A stretch of 64,000 nucleotides of DNA from Nisaea nitritireducens (GTDB lineage: Bacteria; Pseudomonadota; Alphaproteobacteria; Thalassobaculales; Thalassobaculaceae). Location of the stretch: assembly GCF_014904795.1 (NCBI RefSeq), contig NZ_JACZFS010000009.1:186001-250000 (forward strand), given 5' to 3'. The notes under the pieces are model-generated. The model was not told the DNA's origin and ran no database searches. It saw nothing but the letters and a program-made list of their open reading frames with translations. Below are positions 9,015 through 19,287 of the stretch, in pieces. How positions within the stretch are numbered: the first letter of the stretch is position 1; each line of letters opens with the position of its first letter. Made by a program: the position numbers and the translations under genes.

Positions 9015-10334
9015 ATGCGTCTTTCCGCTTATTTTCTGCCCACGCTGCGCGAAAATCCGAAGGAGGCGCAGATCGTCTCCCATCGCCTGATGCTGCGCGC
9101 GGGGATGATCCAGCAGTCCAGCGCCGGGATCTATTCCTGGCTTCCGCTTGGCTACAAGGTTTTGCGCAAGATCGAGCAGATCGTCCGCGAGGAACAGGAT
9201 GCGGCCGGCGCCCAGGAAGTCCTGATGCCGACCATCCAGTCCGCCGATCTCTGGCGGGAAAGTGGCCGGTACGACGATTACGGCAAGGAAATGCTGCGGA
9301 TCGAGGACCGGCACGGGCGGGACATGCTCTACGGTCCGACCAACGAGGAACTGATCACCGACATCTTCCGGAGCCATGTGCGCAGCTACAAGGCGCTGCC
9401 GCTGATGCTCTACCATATCCAGTGGAAGTTCAGGGACGAGGTGCGGCCCCGGTTTGGCGTTATGCGCGGTCGTGAGTTCCTGATGAAGGATAATTACTCC
9501 TTCGACACGACCTATGAAGGTGCGGTTGACGCCTACAATAAGATGTTCGTCGCTTACCTGAAGACCTATGCCCGCATGGGGCTGAGCGCGATCCCGATGA
9601 AGGCCGATACCGGCCCGATCGGCGGCGACCTTTCCCATGAATTCATTGTTCTCGCCGATACCGGTGAGAGCGGTGTGTTCTACGACAAAGCCTGGGAGAG
9701 CCAGGACTTCGCCAACATGAACGTGAATTACGCGGACATGGATGAAGTGAATGCGATCGTCGAGCGCTATACCTCGCTCTACGCCGCGACGGATGAGAAG
9801 CATGTTCCGGGCGAGGCACCGGTTCCCGAGGCGAACCTGAAGGAACGCCGGGGCATCGAGGTCGGCCAGATCTTCTATTTCGGCACCAAGTACTCGGAGC
9901 CCCTGGGAGCCGTGGTCTCGACGCCGGAAGGCGGGGACGTGCCTGTGCATATGGGGTCCTACGGTGTTGGCGTCTCGCGTCTGGTCGGCGCGATTATCGA
10001 GGCCAGCCACGACGACAGGGGCATCATCTGGCCGGAGCAGGTCGCGCCCTTCACCGTCGGCATCGCAAACCTGAAAACCGATGACGAGGGATGCACTGCG
10101 GTCTGCGAAGACCTATATGCCAAGCTCTCGGCGGCGGGGATCGAGACATTGATCGACGATCGGGACGAGCGTCCGGGCGCGAAGATGGCCAATCTCGACC
10201 TGATCGGCGTGCCGTGGCAGGTTCTCGTCGGGCCGCGCGGGCTTAAGTCCGGCGTGGTCGAGGTGAAGAACCGCAAGAGCGGCGCGGTCGAGGAAATGAC
10301 ACCGGAAGCGGCATTGAACAGGTTCGCTTCCTGA
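9015..10334 (+). CDS. proS: Prolyl-tRNA synthetase, short alphaproteobacterial type
   Basis: ProS charges tRNA-Pro with proline. At 439 residues it is the short form that lacks the YbaK-like editing insertion of the E. coli enzyme, as is usual in alphaproteobacteria. Class II motifs are visible: [25 protein letters not shown] region (motif 1), [10 protein letters not shown] and [18 protein letters not shown] (motif 2), and [15 protein letters not shown] (motif 3). The C-terminal anticodon-binding domain includes [14 protein letters not shown] and [17 protein letters not shown] site precedes the ATG. It heads a proS-lolC-lolD-dnaE run. Confidence 0.97.
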   Translation: MRLSAYFLPTLRENPKEAQIVSHRLMLRAGMIQQSSAGIYSWLPLGYKVLRKIEQIVREEQDAAGAQEVLMPTIQSADLWRESGRYDDYGKEMLRIEDRHGRDMLYGPTNEELITDIFRSHVRSYKALPLMLYHIQWKFRDEVRPRFGVMRGREFLMKDNYSFDTTYEGAVDAYNKMFVAYLKTYARMGLSAIPMKADTGPIGGDLSHEFIVLADTGESGVFYDKAWESQDFANMNVNYADMDEVNAIVERYTSLYAATDEKHVPGEAPVPEANLKERRGIEVGQIFYFGTKYSEPLGAVVSTPEGGDVPVHMGSYGVGVSRLVGAIIEASHDDRGIIWPEQVAPFTVGIANLKTDDEGCTAVCEDLYAKLSAAGIETLIDDRDERPGAKMANLDLIGVPWQVLVGPRGLKSGVVEVKNRKSGAVEEMTPEAALNRFAS

Positions 10335-10361
10335 TTGGGGTCCGGCTCTAAGGGGTTCTTA

Positions 10362-11606
10362 ATGTTCGGCACTTTCGAGCGCATGGTGGCCATGCGGTAT
10401 CTGCGCTCCCGCCGCCAGGAAGGCTTTATCTCCGTCATTGCGGGGTTTTCCCTGCTCGGCATCGGTCTCGGGGTTGCGACGCTGATCATCGTCATGTCGG
10501 TGATGAACGGCTTCCGGGCGGAGCTGGTCGGCCGGATTCTCGGTCTGAACGGACATATGTCTGTCTACAGCAAAGGCGCGCCGATCCAGGGCTTTGACGA
10601 TCTGGCTGTCCGGATCGGTGAGATCCCGGGCGTGCTGACAGTCACGCCACAGCTTGAAGGCCAGGTCATGGCCATGGCAAACGGCATCGCGTCAGGCGCC
10701 CTGGTGCGCGGCCTCAGGGCCAGTGCGCTTCTCAGCCGGCAAATCGTGCCCGACAACATCATTGCCGGGTCGCTGGAGGAATTCAGCGGCAAGAGCGGTG
10801 TGATCATGGGCGCCCGGTTGGCGCGCCGTCTGCGTGTAGGGGTCGGCGACAAGATCACGCTGATTTCGCCCAGCACTACGACGACCGTGATCGGCAGCGT
10901 GCCGAGGATGCGCGCTTTCACGGTCGCGGCACTCTTCAATGTTGGCATGTATGAATACGACAACACCTTTATCTATATGCCGCTGAAGGCCGCCCAGACC
11001 TTCTTCAAGAGCGGAGACGCGGTGAACGCGGTCGAGGTGATGGTGAATGATCCGCAAGAGGTCGATGCAGTTCGCCTGCCGCTCCGAAAGGTGATCGGCG
11101 CGGACAAGTATTCCCTCGACTGGAAGCAGCAGAATTCGAGTTTCTTCAACGCGTTGGAAGTCGAACGGAACGTCATGTTCCTGATCCTGACGCTGATTAT
11201 TCTGGTCGCTGCCTTCAACATCATCTCCTCGATGATCATGCTGGTGAAGGACAAGGGGCGGGATATTGCCATCCTGCGCACCATGGGCGCCTCAAAGGGC
11301 ATGGTGATGCGGATCTTCTTCATGTCCGGCGCCAGCATCGGCGTGATCGGAACAATTGGCGGAACCATCCTCGGACTGGTCTTTTGCGACAATATCGAAA
11401 CCATTCGGCAAGCCCTGCAGAGCCTGACGGGAACCGAACTGTTCTCGGCGGAAATCTATTTTCTATCGAAGCTTCCGGCCGAAGTCGATGCCCTCGAAGT
11501 GATTACCGTGGTTTCCATGGCGCTGTTCCTGTCCTTCGCCGCGACCATTTATCCGGCCTGGCGCGCGTCCCGGCTCGACCCGGTGGAGGCTCTTCGCTAT
11601 GAGTGA
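10362..11606 (+). CDS. lolC: Lipoprotein-releasing ABC transporter permease LolC/LolE
   Basis: Inner-membrane permease that, with LolD, extracts lipoproteins from the inner membrane for transfer to LolA. The 414 residues begin [18 protein letters not shown], followed by the first membrane helix at about 25-45, a large periplasmic domain (about 50-270), and three more helices in the C-terminal half, the FtsX-like layout. The start was chosen after an AAGGGG site; a slightly longer frame overlaps the proS end. Alphaproteobacteria commonly carry a single LolC/E-type permease gene, so the product may act as a homodimer. The stop overlaps the lolD start by eight bases. Confidence 0.93.
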   Translation: MFGTFERMVAMRYLRSRRQEGFISVIAGFSLLGIGLGVATLIIVMSVMNGFRAELVGRILGLNGHMSVYSKGAPIQGFDDLAVRIGEIPGVLTVTPQLEGQVMAMANGIASGALVRGLRASALLSRQIVPDNIIAGSLEEFSGKSGVIMGARLARRLRVGVGDKITLISPSTTTTVIGSVPRMRAFTVAALFNVGMYEYDNTFIYMPLKAAQTFFKSGDAVNAVEVMVNDPQEVDAVRLPLRKVIGADKYSLDWKQQNSSFFNALEVERNVMFLILTLIILVAAFNIISSMIMLVKDKGRDIAILRTMGASKGMVMRIFFMSGASIGVIGTIGGTILGLVFCDNIETIRQALQSLTGTELFSAEIYFLSKLPAEVDALEVITVVSMALFLSFAATIYPAWRASRLDPVEALRYE

Positions 11607-12348
11607 TCTGGGGCCGAACGGGCAGCCGATGTCGGATATCGAGCGCATTGCGCGGGGCGGGGCGACAAGCGACGCCGTTCTCGAACTACGGGGCGTCTCC
11701 CGCAGCTTCAAGGAGGCTGGCGGCACCCTGACGGTTCTGCATGATATCGATCTCAGCCTTAAAGCGGGTGAGGTGACGGCGTTGGTCGGGCCATCCGGCG
11801 CGGGCAAGTCGACATTGCTGCATATCGCAGGGCTGCTGGAGCCACCGAGCACCGGGGAAGTGATCTTCCAGGGTGAATACTGCAACCAGGCAAGCGAGGC
11901 AGAGCGCACCCGGATCCGGCGCGACGGTATCGGCTTCGTCTATCAGTTCCATCACCTGCTGCCGGAATTCTCGGCGCTTGAGAACGTGATGATGCCGCAA
12001 CTGATTTCAGGCCTGTCGAAGAGCGAGGCACGCGACCGGGCCCGGCAGTTGCTGGAACTCGTCGGTCTGGAAAATCGCGAAACCCACCGTCCGGCGAAAT
12101 TGTCCGGTGGTGAACAGCAGCGTGTCGCCATCGTCCGCTCCATCGCGAATGTACCGGCTGTACTCTTGGCGGACGAGCCCACGGGCAACCTTGACCCGCA
12201 TACCGCCGAGGAGGTTTTCAAGCAGCTCCGCCGGATTATTTCGGCAACGGGAATCGCTGCCCTGATCGCCACGCACAACCACGAGATCGCCCAATCAATG
12301 GACCGGATCGTGGAGTTGCGCGACGGCACCCTGAAATCAATTAAATAA
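11599..12348 (+). CDS. lolD: Lipoprotein-releasing ABC transporter ATPase LolD
   Basis: ATP-binding subunit of the lipoprotein release complex. Visible: Walker [13 protein letters not shown]-loop [18 protein letters not shown], the signature [11 protein letters not shown], Walker [13 protein letters not shown] and the switch histidine in ATHNHEIA. Length (249 residues) is slightly longer than E. coli LolD because of an N-terminal extension; a second in-frame ATG ten codons inside is an alternative start. Overlap with lolC suggests coupled translation. Confidence 0.95.
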   Translation: MSDLGPNGQPMSDIERIARGGATSDAVLELRGVSRSFKEAGGTLTVLHDIDLSLKAGEVTALVGPSGAGKSTLLHIAGLLEPPSTGEVIFQGEYCNQASEAERTRIRRDGIGFVYQFHHLLPEFSALENVMMPQLISGLSKSEARDRARQLLELVGLENRETHRPAKLSGGEQQRVAIVRSIANVPAVLLADEPTGNLDPHTAEEVFKQLRRIISATGIAALIATHNHEIAQSMDRIVELRDGTLKSIK

Positions 12349-12454
12349 ACGAATTCAGTGTATTATGCTTGGGGCGCAGGTGTTCGCCTGTTGTTCATGC
12401 TGACGCTCCCACAGAGCTGTGAAACAATCTACGACCTGTTGTTCCGGGGGCTGC

Positions 12455-15400
12455 ATGTCTCACGCCGATTTCGTTCATCTCCGCGTTCATTCCGCTTATT
12501 CGCTCGCTGAAGGAGCGATCAAGGGCAAGGAGCTTGTCTCGCTTGCCAGCAAGAATGCGATGCCGGCGGTGGCGATGACCGACAGCGGCAATCTGTTCGG
12601 TGCGCTTGAATTCGCTGTGACCGCCTCCGGCGCCGGCGTGCAGCCCATCGTCGGTGGGCAGCTTGCCGTCCGCAGGCCAGATTCGGAGCCGCGCAGCGCT
12701 CTCAAGGTTGTCGGCGGCACAGCCCACACACCGAACCAGACCGATCAGATCGTGCTGATTGCTCAGACCGATGCGGGCTATCGTAATCTGATGGATCTGA
12801 TCAGCCGGTCCTTCACCATGACCGACCCGGGCGAATCTCCGCAGATACCGTTCGAGGATCTGGAAGGGCGCAGCGACGGATTGATCGCGCTGACCGGCGG
12901 GCCCGAGGGGAAAGTGGGCCGGCTGTTACTGGATAATCGGGCGGAAGAAGCGGAAACCGCGCTGCTGGATCTGAAGGCGCTGTTCGGTGACCGGCTGTAT
13001 GTCGAAATCCAGCGTCACTTTCTCGACACAGAGCGGCGCACAGAAGCGCCTTTCCTCGATCTTGCCTACAAGCACGACATCCCGCTTGTGGCCACCAACG
13101 AATGCTATTTCGCGACCGAGGCGATGTATGAGGCGCATGACGCGCTGCTCTGCATTGCCGGGCGCACGGTGATCGGCAACCCGAACCGCCGCCGTGTTAC
13201 GCCGCATCACCGGTTCAAGAGCGCCGAGGAGATGCGGGAGCTGTTCTCGGATCTACCGGAGGCGGTCGACAACACGCTGGTGATCGCCCGGCGGTGCAGC
13301 TTCATGCCAGAGAAACTGGCGCCGATCCTGCCGCCTTTCGATACGGTCGGGGGCCGTAACGAGGCGGAGGAGCTGAAAGCACAGTCCGAAGAGGGCCTGA
13401 AAAAACGTCTGGAAGCCCATGTCTTTACCGAAGGCATGGACGAGGCCGCCCGCGCCGAAGCGGCGAAACCCTATCATGAGCGGCTCGCGTTTGAGCTCGG
13501 CATCATCGAGCAGATGGGCTTTCCCGGCTACTTCCTGATCGTTGCCGATTTCATCCGGTGGGCCAAGGACCGGACCATTCCGGTCGGGCCGGGCCGTGGT
13601 TCCGGTGCTGGCTCTCTGGTGGCATATTCGCTGGATATTACCGACCTTGATCCGTTGCGCTGGGGATTGCTGTTCGAACGTTTCCTCAATCCGGAACGTG
13701 TCTCGATGCCTGACTTTGATATCGATTTTTGTCAGGACCGTCGTGGCGAGGTGATCGAGTATGTGCAGCAGCGTTATGGCCGGGACAAAGTCGCCCAGAT
13801 CATAACCTTCGGTAAACTGCAGGCCCGCGCTGCCTTGCGCGATGTCGGTCGGGTGCTGGAAATGCCGTACGGTCAGGTCGACCGGATTTGCAAACTGGTC
13901 CCGAACAACCCTGCCAACCCGGTTACGCTTGCCGAGGCGCTGGATGTCGAGCCGGAGCTCCGTCGTCAGCAAAAAGAGGACGAAGAGGTTGGCGAGCTGA
14001 TCCGGATCAGCCTGCAGCTTGAAGGATTGTACCGGAACGCCTCGACTCATGCCGCAGGTGTGGTGATCGGCGACCGGCCGCTGCATGAGCTGGTTGCGCT
14101 CTATCAGGACCCGAACTCGGACATGCCGGCGACCCAGTTCAACATGAAATGGGTGGAACAAGCAGGCCTGGTGAAATTCGATTTTCTTGGCCTGAAAACG
14201 CTCTCGGTCTTGCAGAATGCGGTCGATTTGCTGAAGCGTCGGGATATCAATATCGACCTCTCGCAGGTTCCGCTGGATGACAGGCCGACATACGAGATGC
14301 TGGGGCGGGCGGAGTCGACCGGCGTGTTCCAGCTTGAAAGTACCGGCATGCGGGACGTGCTGCGCCGGATGAAACCTGACCGTTTCGAGGATATCATCGC
14401 GCTCGTCGCCCTATACCGTCCGGGCCCGATGGCGAACATTCCGAAATATATCGCCTGCAAGCACGGAGAAGAGCAGCCGGATTACATGCATCCGGTACTG
14501 GAGCCGGTGCTGAAGGAAACCTTCGGCATCATGATCTACCAGGAGCAGGTGCAGCAGGCGGCCCAGAGGCTTTCAGGATACACGCTCGGCGGCGCCGACC
14601 TTCTGCGTCGCGCCATGGGTAAGAAGATCAAGGAAGAGATGGACGCCCAGCGCGAGACTTTCGTGAAGGGGGCCGTCGAGCAGAAAGTGAAGGCCGAGAA
14701 GGCGTCGGAGATCTTCGATCAGATCGCCGCTTTCGCCGGTTACGGCTTCAACAAGAGTCACGCGGCGGCCTATGCGCTGGTCGCCTATCATACGGCCTAT
14801 CTCAAGGCGAATTACCCGGTCGAGTTCCTGGCAGCGTCCATGACCTACGACATGAACAATACGGACAAGTTGAATGTCTTCCGGCAGGAGATTCAGCGCC
14901 TCGGTATCGATCTGCTTGGCCCGGACATCAACAAATCCTTCGTCGATTTCGTGCCGGAAGTCGGCCCGAACGGCGAGCTTGCGATCCGCTATGCGCTGAC
15001 GGCCATCAAGAATGTCGGCGAGGGCGCCATGGAGGCGCTGATCAAGGAGCGCACGGAGAACGGCCCCTACAAGTCGATCAACGAGTTCGCCAGCCGGATC
15101 GACGGCTCGGTCGTGAACAAGCGGCTGATGGAAAACCTGGTTCGGGCAGGCGGATTCGACTGCCTGACCATGAACCGGGGGCAGTTGTTCGAAAGCGTCG
15201 AGAAAATCATGCGCCATGCCAATGCGGCGGCGGCGGAACGCAGCTCCGATCAGGTCAGCTTGTTCGGCGGCTCCTCGGCTGAGTCCGAGCCGGATATCGC
15301 TCTGGCGGACCGGCTCGACTGGCCGGCGATGGAGCGGCTGAAGGAAGAGTTCGACGCCATCGGCTTCTATCTCTCTGCCCATCCGCTCGACGCGTATGGA

Positions 15401-15952
15401 GCATCGCTGGAACGGCTCGGCGTGGTCCGCTCGGACCAGATTGTCGCCACCGTGAAGGCGAAAGGCAATTCTGCCCGGATCATCATCGCGGGGATCGTTG
15501 TCGGCTCCCGCGTGCGTACCTCGAGCCGGGGCAATCGCTATGCCTTCGTCCAGCTCACCGATCAGGCGGGCGTCACCGAAGTCACGGTCTTCTCCGAGGT
15601 GCTTGCGGTCAATCGCGACTTGCTGGAAGCGGGCCAGTCATTGCTGGTGAAAGCCGACGCAAAGATCGAGGACGAGGGCATCCGCCTCACCGTCTCCCGT
15701 ATCGAGGCGTTGGACAAGGCGGTCTCCGGCACGGCGGCGGGGCTCAAGATTTACCTGCGCGACAAGGACCCGATCCCGCATATCTGCGAGATGATCTCCA
15801 AGGAAAAGCCGGGCCGGGGCAAGGTCAAACTTGTGGTCGACACGGATGATGAGGAGGTCGAGGTCGCGCTCGCCAGAACCTACACAATTTCTCCGAATTT
15901 CCGGGCGGCGATCAAGTCGCTTCCCGGAATTGTCGATGCCCGGGATATCTGA
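12455..15952 (+). CDS. dnaE: DNA polymerase III alpha subunit
   Basis: Replicative polymerase subunit, 1165 residues. The PHP domain begins at once with FVHLRVHSAYSLAEGA. The polymerase core has GPGRGSGAGSLVAYSL and the catalytic aspartates 420 and 422 in MPDFDIDF, matching E. coli D401/D403; the fingers and thumb follow. The tandem helix-hairpin-helix/OB region is toward the C-terminus (IIIAGIVVGSRVRTSSRGNRYAFV is the OB part). The start was set at the ATG preceding SHADFVHL, after a GGGGG site; a 12-codon upstream extension is rich in cysteine and unlikely to be translated. It lies about 106 bases after lolD. Confidence 0.98.
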   Translation: MSHADFVHLRVHSAYSLAEGAIKGKELVSLASKNAMPAVAMTDSGNLFGALEFAVTASGAGVQPIVGGQLAVRRPDSEPRSALKVVGGTAHTPNQTDQIVLIAQTDAGYRNLMDLISRSFTMTDPGESPQIPFEDLEGRSDGLIALTGGPEGKVGRLLLDNRAEEAETALLDLKALFGDRLYVEIQRHFLDTERRTEAPFLDLAYKHDIPLVATNECYFATEAMYEAHDALLCIAGRTVIGNPNRRRVTPHHRFKSAEEMRELFSDLPEAVDNTLVIARRCSFMPEKLAPILPPFDTVGGRNEAEELKAQSEEGLKKRLEAHVFTEGMDEAARAEAAKPYHERLAFELGIIEQMGFPGYFLIVADFIRWAKDRTIPVGPGRGSGAGSLVAYSLDITDLDPLRWGLLFERFLNPERVSMPDFDIDFCQDRRGEVIEYVQQRYGRDKVAQIITFGKLQARAALRDVGRVLEMPYGQVDRICKLVPNNPANPVTLAEALDVEPELRRQQKEDEEVGELIRISLQLEGLYRNASTHAAGVVIGDRPLHELVALYQDPNSDMPATQFNMKWVEQAGLVKFDFLGLKTLSVLQNAVDLLKRRDINIDLSQVPLDDRPTYEMLGRAESTGVFQLESTGMRDVLRRMKPDRFEDIIALVALYRPGPMANIPKYIACKHGEEQPDYMHPVLEPVLKETFGIMIYQEQVQQAAQRLSGYTLGGADLLRRAMGKKIKEEMDAQRETFVKGAVEQKVKAEKASEIFDQIAAFAGYGFNKSHAAAYALVAYHTAYLKANYPVEFLAASMTYDMNNTDKLNVFRQEIQRLGIDLLGPDINKSFVDFVPEVGPNGELAIRYALTAIKNVGEGAMEALIKERTENGPYKSINEFASRIDGSVVNKRLMENLVRAGGFDCLTMNRGQLFESVEKIMRHANAAAAERSSDQVSLFGGSSAESEPDIALADRLDWPAMERLKEEFDAIGFYLSAHPLDAYGASLERLGVVRSDQIVATVKAKGNSARIIIAGIVVGSRVRTSSRGNRYAFVQLTDQAGVTEVTVFSEVLAVNRDLLEAGQSLLVKADAKIEDEGIRLTVSRIEALDKAVSGTAAGLKIYLRDKDPIPHICEMISKEKPGRGKVKLVVDTDDEEVEVALARTYTISPNFRAAIKSLPGIVDARDI

Positions 15953-16265
15953 TCCGGTGATAGACGCGCTGATTCAGAGAATTCTGTTCCTGGCCGGTGG
16001 GGCCGCCGTGGTCTTCGGCGCCAGCTATGGGCTATATTCTCTCTGGGAAGAGCACACGATTTCGGGGCGCTGCTTCGCGGCGGAACGCAAGCTGGAGCAG
16101 CACCGGTTCGGGATGGATATGCAGCATCTGCTCAATCTCTCGGATGAGCAGGCCAACCGGAAACGGTCAATCGAGCTTTGTCTCGTCGAGGACGGCACCT
16201 GCTTCGATGGCTTTGCTCCTGATTTGCAGGATTTCTGCAATTCAGAATTGACATCCGGGGGCTAG
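15936..16265 (+). CDS. Small hypothetical single-pass membrane protein
   Basis: A frame of 109 residues that begins inside the end of dnaE (17-base overlap); a GTG seven codons later (position 15957) just after the dnaE stop is an alternative start giving about 102 residues. One membrane helix is clear (LIQRILFLAGGAAVVFGASYGLYSLW), followed by a hydrophilic tail containing four to five cysteines. I do not recognise a family. The position directly after dnaE and lack of a shadowing gene on the other strand support it being real. Confidence 0.5.
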   Translation: MPGISDPVIDALIQRILFLAGGAAVVFGASYGLYSLWEEHTISGRCFAAERKLEQHRFGMDMQHLLNLSDEQANRKRSIELCLVEDGTCFDGFAPDLQDFCNSELTSGG

Positions 16266-16335
16266 GCAGCCGGGCTTGTGCGTCCTAGGCTGCATTTCCC
16301 GTCTCTGACACCCACCGCCTCCGGACCGGATTCTC

Positions 16336-17877
16336 ATGAACAAGAAACGTATCGCGATCTGCGGATTCAATCTTGAATCCAATCGCTTCGCCCCGACCTG
16401 CGCGCGTCCCGATTTCGAAGAGAATATGTGGTTCAAGGGCGCTGATATAGACCGTCAGGCGCGGGCCGAGCATCCCTCGATCCATGTCGGGATCTGCGGG
16501 TTCTATGACATCATGGACGAGAAATTCGGCGGTCCCGCCGGATGGGAGCCTGTGCCGGCTCTGGTGATCGGCTCGTGCCCTGCCGGTCCGGTCGAGGAAG
16601 AGTTCTTCAACGAGTTTCTGGCCGAGCTGAAAGCGGATCTGGAAGCCGGCGGCACGGTGGATGGCGTCTATATCTGCGAGCATGGCGGCGCCTGCGCGAC
16701 CCACACCCATGATCCGGATGGAGAGGTGTTCAAGCTGGTGCGGGAGGTCGTCGGGCCGGACGTGCCGGTGATCGCAACGCTGGACCTGCACGCTAATGTC
16801 TCGGACGAGATGATGGAGGCGACGGATCTGATGATCGGCTACATCACCAATCCCCATGTCGACCTTTATGAGCGTGGTTGCGAGGCGGCAAAGGCCATGC
16901 TGGAGATGTTCGGCGGGGTCGAGACCGCATCGTATCGGGTGCGGTTGCCGCTGGTGGCGCCGTCCGTAACCCAGCTGACGGCAGAAGGGCATCCGTATGG
17001 CGACCTGATCCGCCTCGGTCAGACCAAGCTCGATGCCAGCGTGATGAACGTGACCTGCCTTTCCGGCTTCGCCTTCTGCGATACGCCGAAGAACGGCATG
17101 ACGGTGATCGTCACCACCCGGGGAGACGCTGTGGACGCCAAGCGCGTGGCGACCGATCTGGCCGAAGCCGCCTGGAAGGACAAAGGGCGCTACGTCCCGA
17201 AGATGATGCCGCTGGAAGACGCGGCGGCACTGGGGAAAGCGGTCAGCGCGGATGCCTCCCGCGAGCCGATCCTGTTCGCGGACCCGGCGGACAATCCCGG
17301 CGGCGGCGGGCGCGGTAACACGACCTATATCCTGAAGGCCTTTCTCGATGCCGGGGTGACCGGCTGCACCTTCGCGGTGTTCTTCGACCCGGCGGCGGTC
17401 CGGGCTGCCAAGGCTGCCGGTATAGGGGCGACGATCGACGTCACGCTGAACAGCGAGGAAGACAACAGCTTCTCCGACAAGCTCGACGTGACCGCCGAGG
17501 TGCTGCATCTCTCCGACGGAGTTTTTGTAGGCAATTACGGCATGGTCGAGGGCAAGACGACGGACCTCGGGGACACCGCAGTGTTGCAGGTCGGCGGGAT
17601 AAAGATCGTCTGCATCACGAAGCGGACCCAGTGCCTGTCGCCGGATTATCTCACCGCGTTCGGAATTGATGCTGCCGCCGAACGTTGCATAGTGGTCAAG
17701 TCGCGCGGGCATTTCCGCGCCGGTTACGCCCACATGTTCCCGCCGGAGCGGGTCGTGGAAGTGGACGTGCCTGGGCTGACCTCGCCGAACCTCGCCAATT
17801 TCGACTGGAAATATGTTCAGCGGCCTTTCTTCCCCGTCGATGGGGATGCCGCCACCTGGGACCGGAGCCAAGCATGA
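16336..17877 (+). CDS. M81-family (MlrC-like) metallopeptidase
   Basis: A 513-residue protein of the M81 family, named after microcystinase C (MlrC). The N-terminal DUF1485-type domain starts KKRIAICGFNLESNRFAP and contains CEHGGACATHTHDPDG and the zinc-binding-type motif ATLDLHANVSDEM. The C-terminal MlrC domain has FADPADNPGGGGRGNTTYIL. These are the conserved parts of the family, which cleaves small linear peptides or amides; most members have unknown substrates. No signal peptide is seen, so it is cytoplasmic. The stop overlaps the O-methyltransferase start by ATGA, so the two are co-translated. Confidence 0.88.
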   Translation: MNKKRIAICGFNLESNRFAPTCARPDFEENMWFKGADIDRQARAEHPSIHVGICGFYDIMDEKFGGPAGWEPVPALVIGSCPAGPVEEEFFNEFLAELKADLEAGGTVDGVYICEHGGACATHTHDPDGEVFKLVREVVGPDVPVIATLDLHANVSDEMMEATDLMIGYITNPHVDLYERGCEAAKAMLEMFGGVETASYRVRLPLVAPSVTQLTAEGHPYGDLIRLGQTKLDASVMNVTCLSGFAFCDTPKNGMTVIVTTRGDAVDAKRVATDLAEAAWKDKGRYVPKMMPLEDAAALGKAVSADASREPILFADPADNPGGGGRGNTTYILKAFLDAGVTGCTFAVFFDPAAVRAAKAAGIGATIDVTLNSEEDNSFSDKLDVTAEVLHLSDGVFVGNYGMVEGKTTDLGDTAVLQVGGIKIVCITKRTQCLSPDYLTAFGIDAAAERCIVVKSRGHFRAGYAHMFPPERVVEVDVPGLTSPNLANFDWKYVQRPFFPVDGDAATWDRSQA

Positions 17878-18542
17878 GTAGAGAGACCTGGAACGCCGTC
17901 GACGATTATTTTACGGCGGAACTGGTGCCCGAGCAGGCGGGCTTCCAGAAAGCGCTGGATGCGAGCGATGCCTCAAATCTGCCAGCCATCAGCGTCTCGG
18001 CCAATCAGGGCAAGTTCTTGCATCTCATTACCCGGATGATCGGCGCGAAGAAGGTGCTCGAGATCGGCACGCTCGGCGGTTACAGCACGCTCTGGTTCGC
18101 CAGCGCGCTTCCGGCCGATGGCACGGTGGTGACGCTGGAGTTCGAGCCGCTGCATGCCGAGGTGGCGCGCGCCAACTTTCGGGACGCCGGGTATCAGGAC
18201 ATGATCGATGTGCGCGTCGGTGCGGCGCTCGACAGTCTGCCGAGTGTCGAGGCGGATGGCGTGGGGCCGTTCGACGTCGCCTTCATCGATGCCGACAAGA
18301 AGAACAATCCCGGCTATTTCGAGTGGGCCCTGAAGCTGGTCCGGCCGGGCGGTGTTATCCTGGTCGACAATGTGGTCCGGGGCGGGCAGGTGCTGGAAGC
18401 TGCGACAAGGGACGTGGACGTCCAGGGCGTGCGCAAGGTGATCGGGATGATCAAGGCCAGCCCTCGGGTTGATGCGACGGCCCTGCAGATCGTCGGCTCG
18501 AAAGGCTATGACGGGCTGGCAATCTGTCTCGTGAAACCGTGA
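17874..18542 (+). CDS. SAM-dependent O-methyltransferase (family 3)
   Basis: A 222-residue class I methyltransferase of the catechol/caffeoyl-CoA O-methyltransferase type. The SAM-binding motif VLEIGTLGGYSTLWFA is at about residues 59-74, followed by an acidic residue in VVTLEFEPLH, and the metal-site region FDVAFIDADKKNNPGYFEWA with LVDNVVRGGQV. Start chosen at the ATG overlapping the M81 stop; a longer frame reads back into the upstream gene. Substrate unknown. Coupling with the peptidase gene suggests a shared small-molecule pathway. Confidence 0.88.
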   Translation: MSRETWNAVDDYFTAELVPEQAGFQKALDASDASNLPAISVSANQGKFLHLITRMIGAKKVLEIGTLGGYSTLWFASALPADGTVVTLEFEPLHAEVARANFRDAGYQDMIDVRVGAALDSLPSVEADGVGPFDVAFIDADKKNNPGYFEWALKLVRPGGVILVDNVVRGGQVLEAATRDVDVQGVRKVIGMIKASPRVDATALQIVGSKGYDGLAICLVKP

Positions 18543-18613
18543 TCGGGCGGGACTTGCGGGCCGCTCCGGTATTGGCCAGCATGGTTTTGGAATTCTGAGA
18601 GGGAGGAGTTGCG

Positions 18614-18973
18614 ATGGAACGGGATTTTACCGCGCGCGGCCATCACGACATGGGCGGCCTGCCTGCCGGCGATATCGACCGGGAAGAGCATGATTACGCG
18701 CTTTGGGAAAAGCGGGTCGATGCCTTGATGATGATCTGCACGAACCGGCTGAAGCTGATGACGGTGGATCAGCTGCGCAAGGGCATCGAGGCCCTGCCGC
18801 CAAGCGCCTATGATGACATGACCTATTACGAGCGCTGGATCTCTTCGGTCACCAACACCCTGCTGGAGCGGGGTGTGTTCACCGCGGACGAGCTTGGCGC
18901 GAAGATTGAAGAGGTGCGGGCCCGTTATCCGGACGGAGTGATGCCGGAAGGCAGTGCCGGAGGAGGGTGCTGA
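18614..18973 (+). CDS. Nitrile hydratase beta subunit, N-terminal half (ScnB-like)
   Basis: A 119-residue protein matching only the N-terminal half of nitrile hydratase beta subunits: HHDMGGLPAGD (compare the family HDVGGM start), a tryptophan-led helix, LRKGIEALPP with Arg55 at the place of the conserved active-site arginine, and YYERWISSVTNTLLERGV. In ordinary nitrile hydratases this is joined to the SH3-like half; in thiocyanate hydrolase the two are separate genes (scnB, scnA). The stop overlaps the next start by ATGA. It resembles the structural subunit rather than the homologous activator because it keeps the DMGG and RxxIE motifs. A GGGAGGAG site lies upstream. Confidence 0.82.
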   Translation: MERDFTARGHHDMGGLPAGDIDREEHDYALWEKRVDALMMICTNRLKLMTVDQLRKGIEALPPSAYDDMTYYERWISSVTNTLLERGVFTADELGAKIEEVRARYPDGVMPEGSAGGGC

Positions 18974-19287
18974 TGGCACGCTTCGCTGTCGGGGACCGGG
19001 TCCGGGTCCACAAGCAGTTCCCGCCGACCCCACCCAGTCATATCCGCACGCCGTATTATGTGCGTGGGCATGCTGGCATCGTTGAGCGGATCTGCGGCGC
19101 CTTCCGCAACCCGGAGGAACTGGCTTTCGGCCGTGACGGCGCGCCTGAAATACCGCTCTACCGGGTGCGCTTCCGTCAGAAGGACCTCTGGTCGGATTAC
19201 GAAGGCCATGAGGACGATAAAATCGACATCGAGATCTTCGAGTTTTGGCTCGACCGGGCCGAGGGATCTGAAGGAGAAACGGCATGA
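18973..19287 (+). CDS. Nitrile hydratase beta subunit, C-terminal SH3-like half (ScnA-like)
   Basis: A 104-residue protein corresponding to the SH3-like C-terminal half of nitrile hydratase beta. It starts ARFAVGDRVRVHKQF, then HIRTPYYVRGHAGIVERI, where Arg25 corresponds to the conserved beta-chain arginine that contacts the metal-site cysteines in characterised enzymes, and YRVRFRQKDLW. GGAGGAGGG precedes the ATG. The stop overlaps the next gene by four bases. With its neighbours it would form a three-chain enzyme in the order known for thiocyanate hydrolase. Confidence 0.82.
   Translation: MARFAVGDRVRVHKQFPPTPPSHIRTPYYVRGHAGIVERICGAFRNPEELAFGRDGAPEIPLYRVRFRQKDLWSDYEGHEDDKIDIEIFEFWLDRAEGSEGETA

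Noticed and set aside
16285-17871. A 528-residue open frame antisense to the M81 gene
   Set aside because: It is a codon-bias shadow in GC-rich DNA; the residues are rich in His, Arg and Gly without any family motif, while the plus strand carries a clear M81 protein.
18614-18973. The first hydratase-cluster gene as a nitrile hydratase activator
   Set aside because: It keeps the DMGG start and the RxxIE motif of the structural beta chain, and its partner C-half follows.
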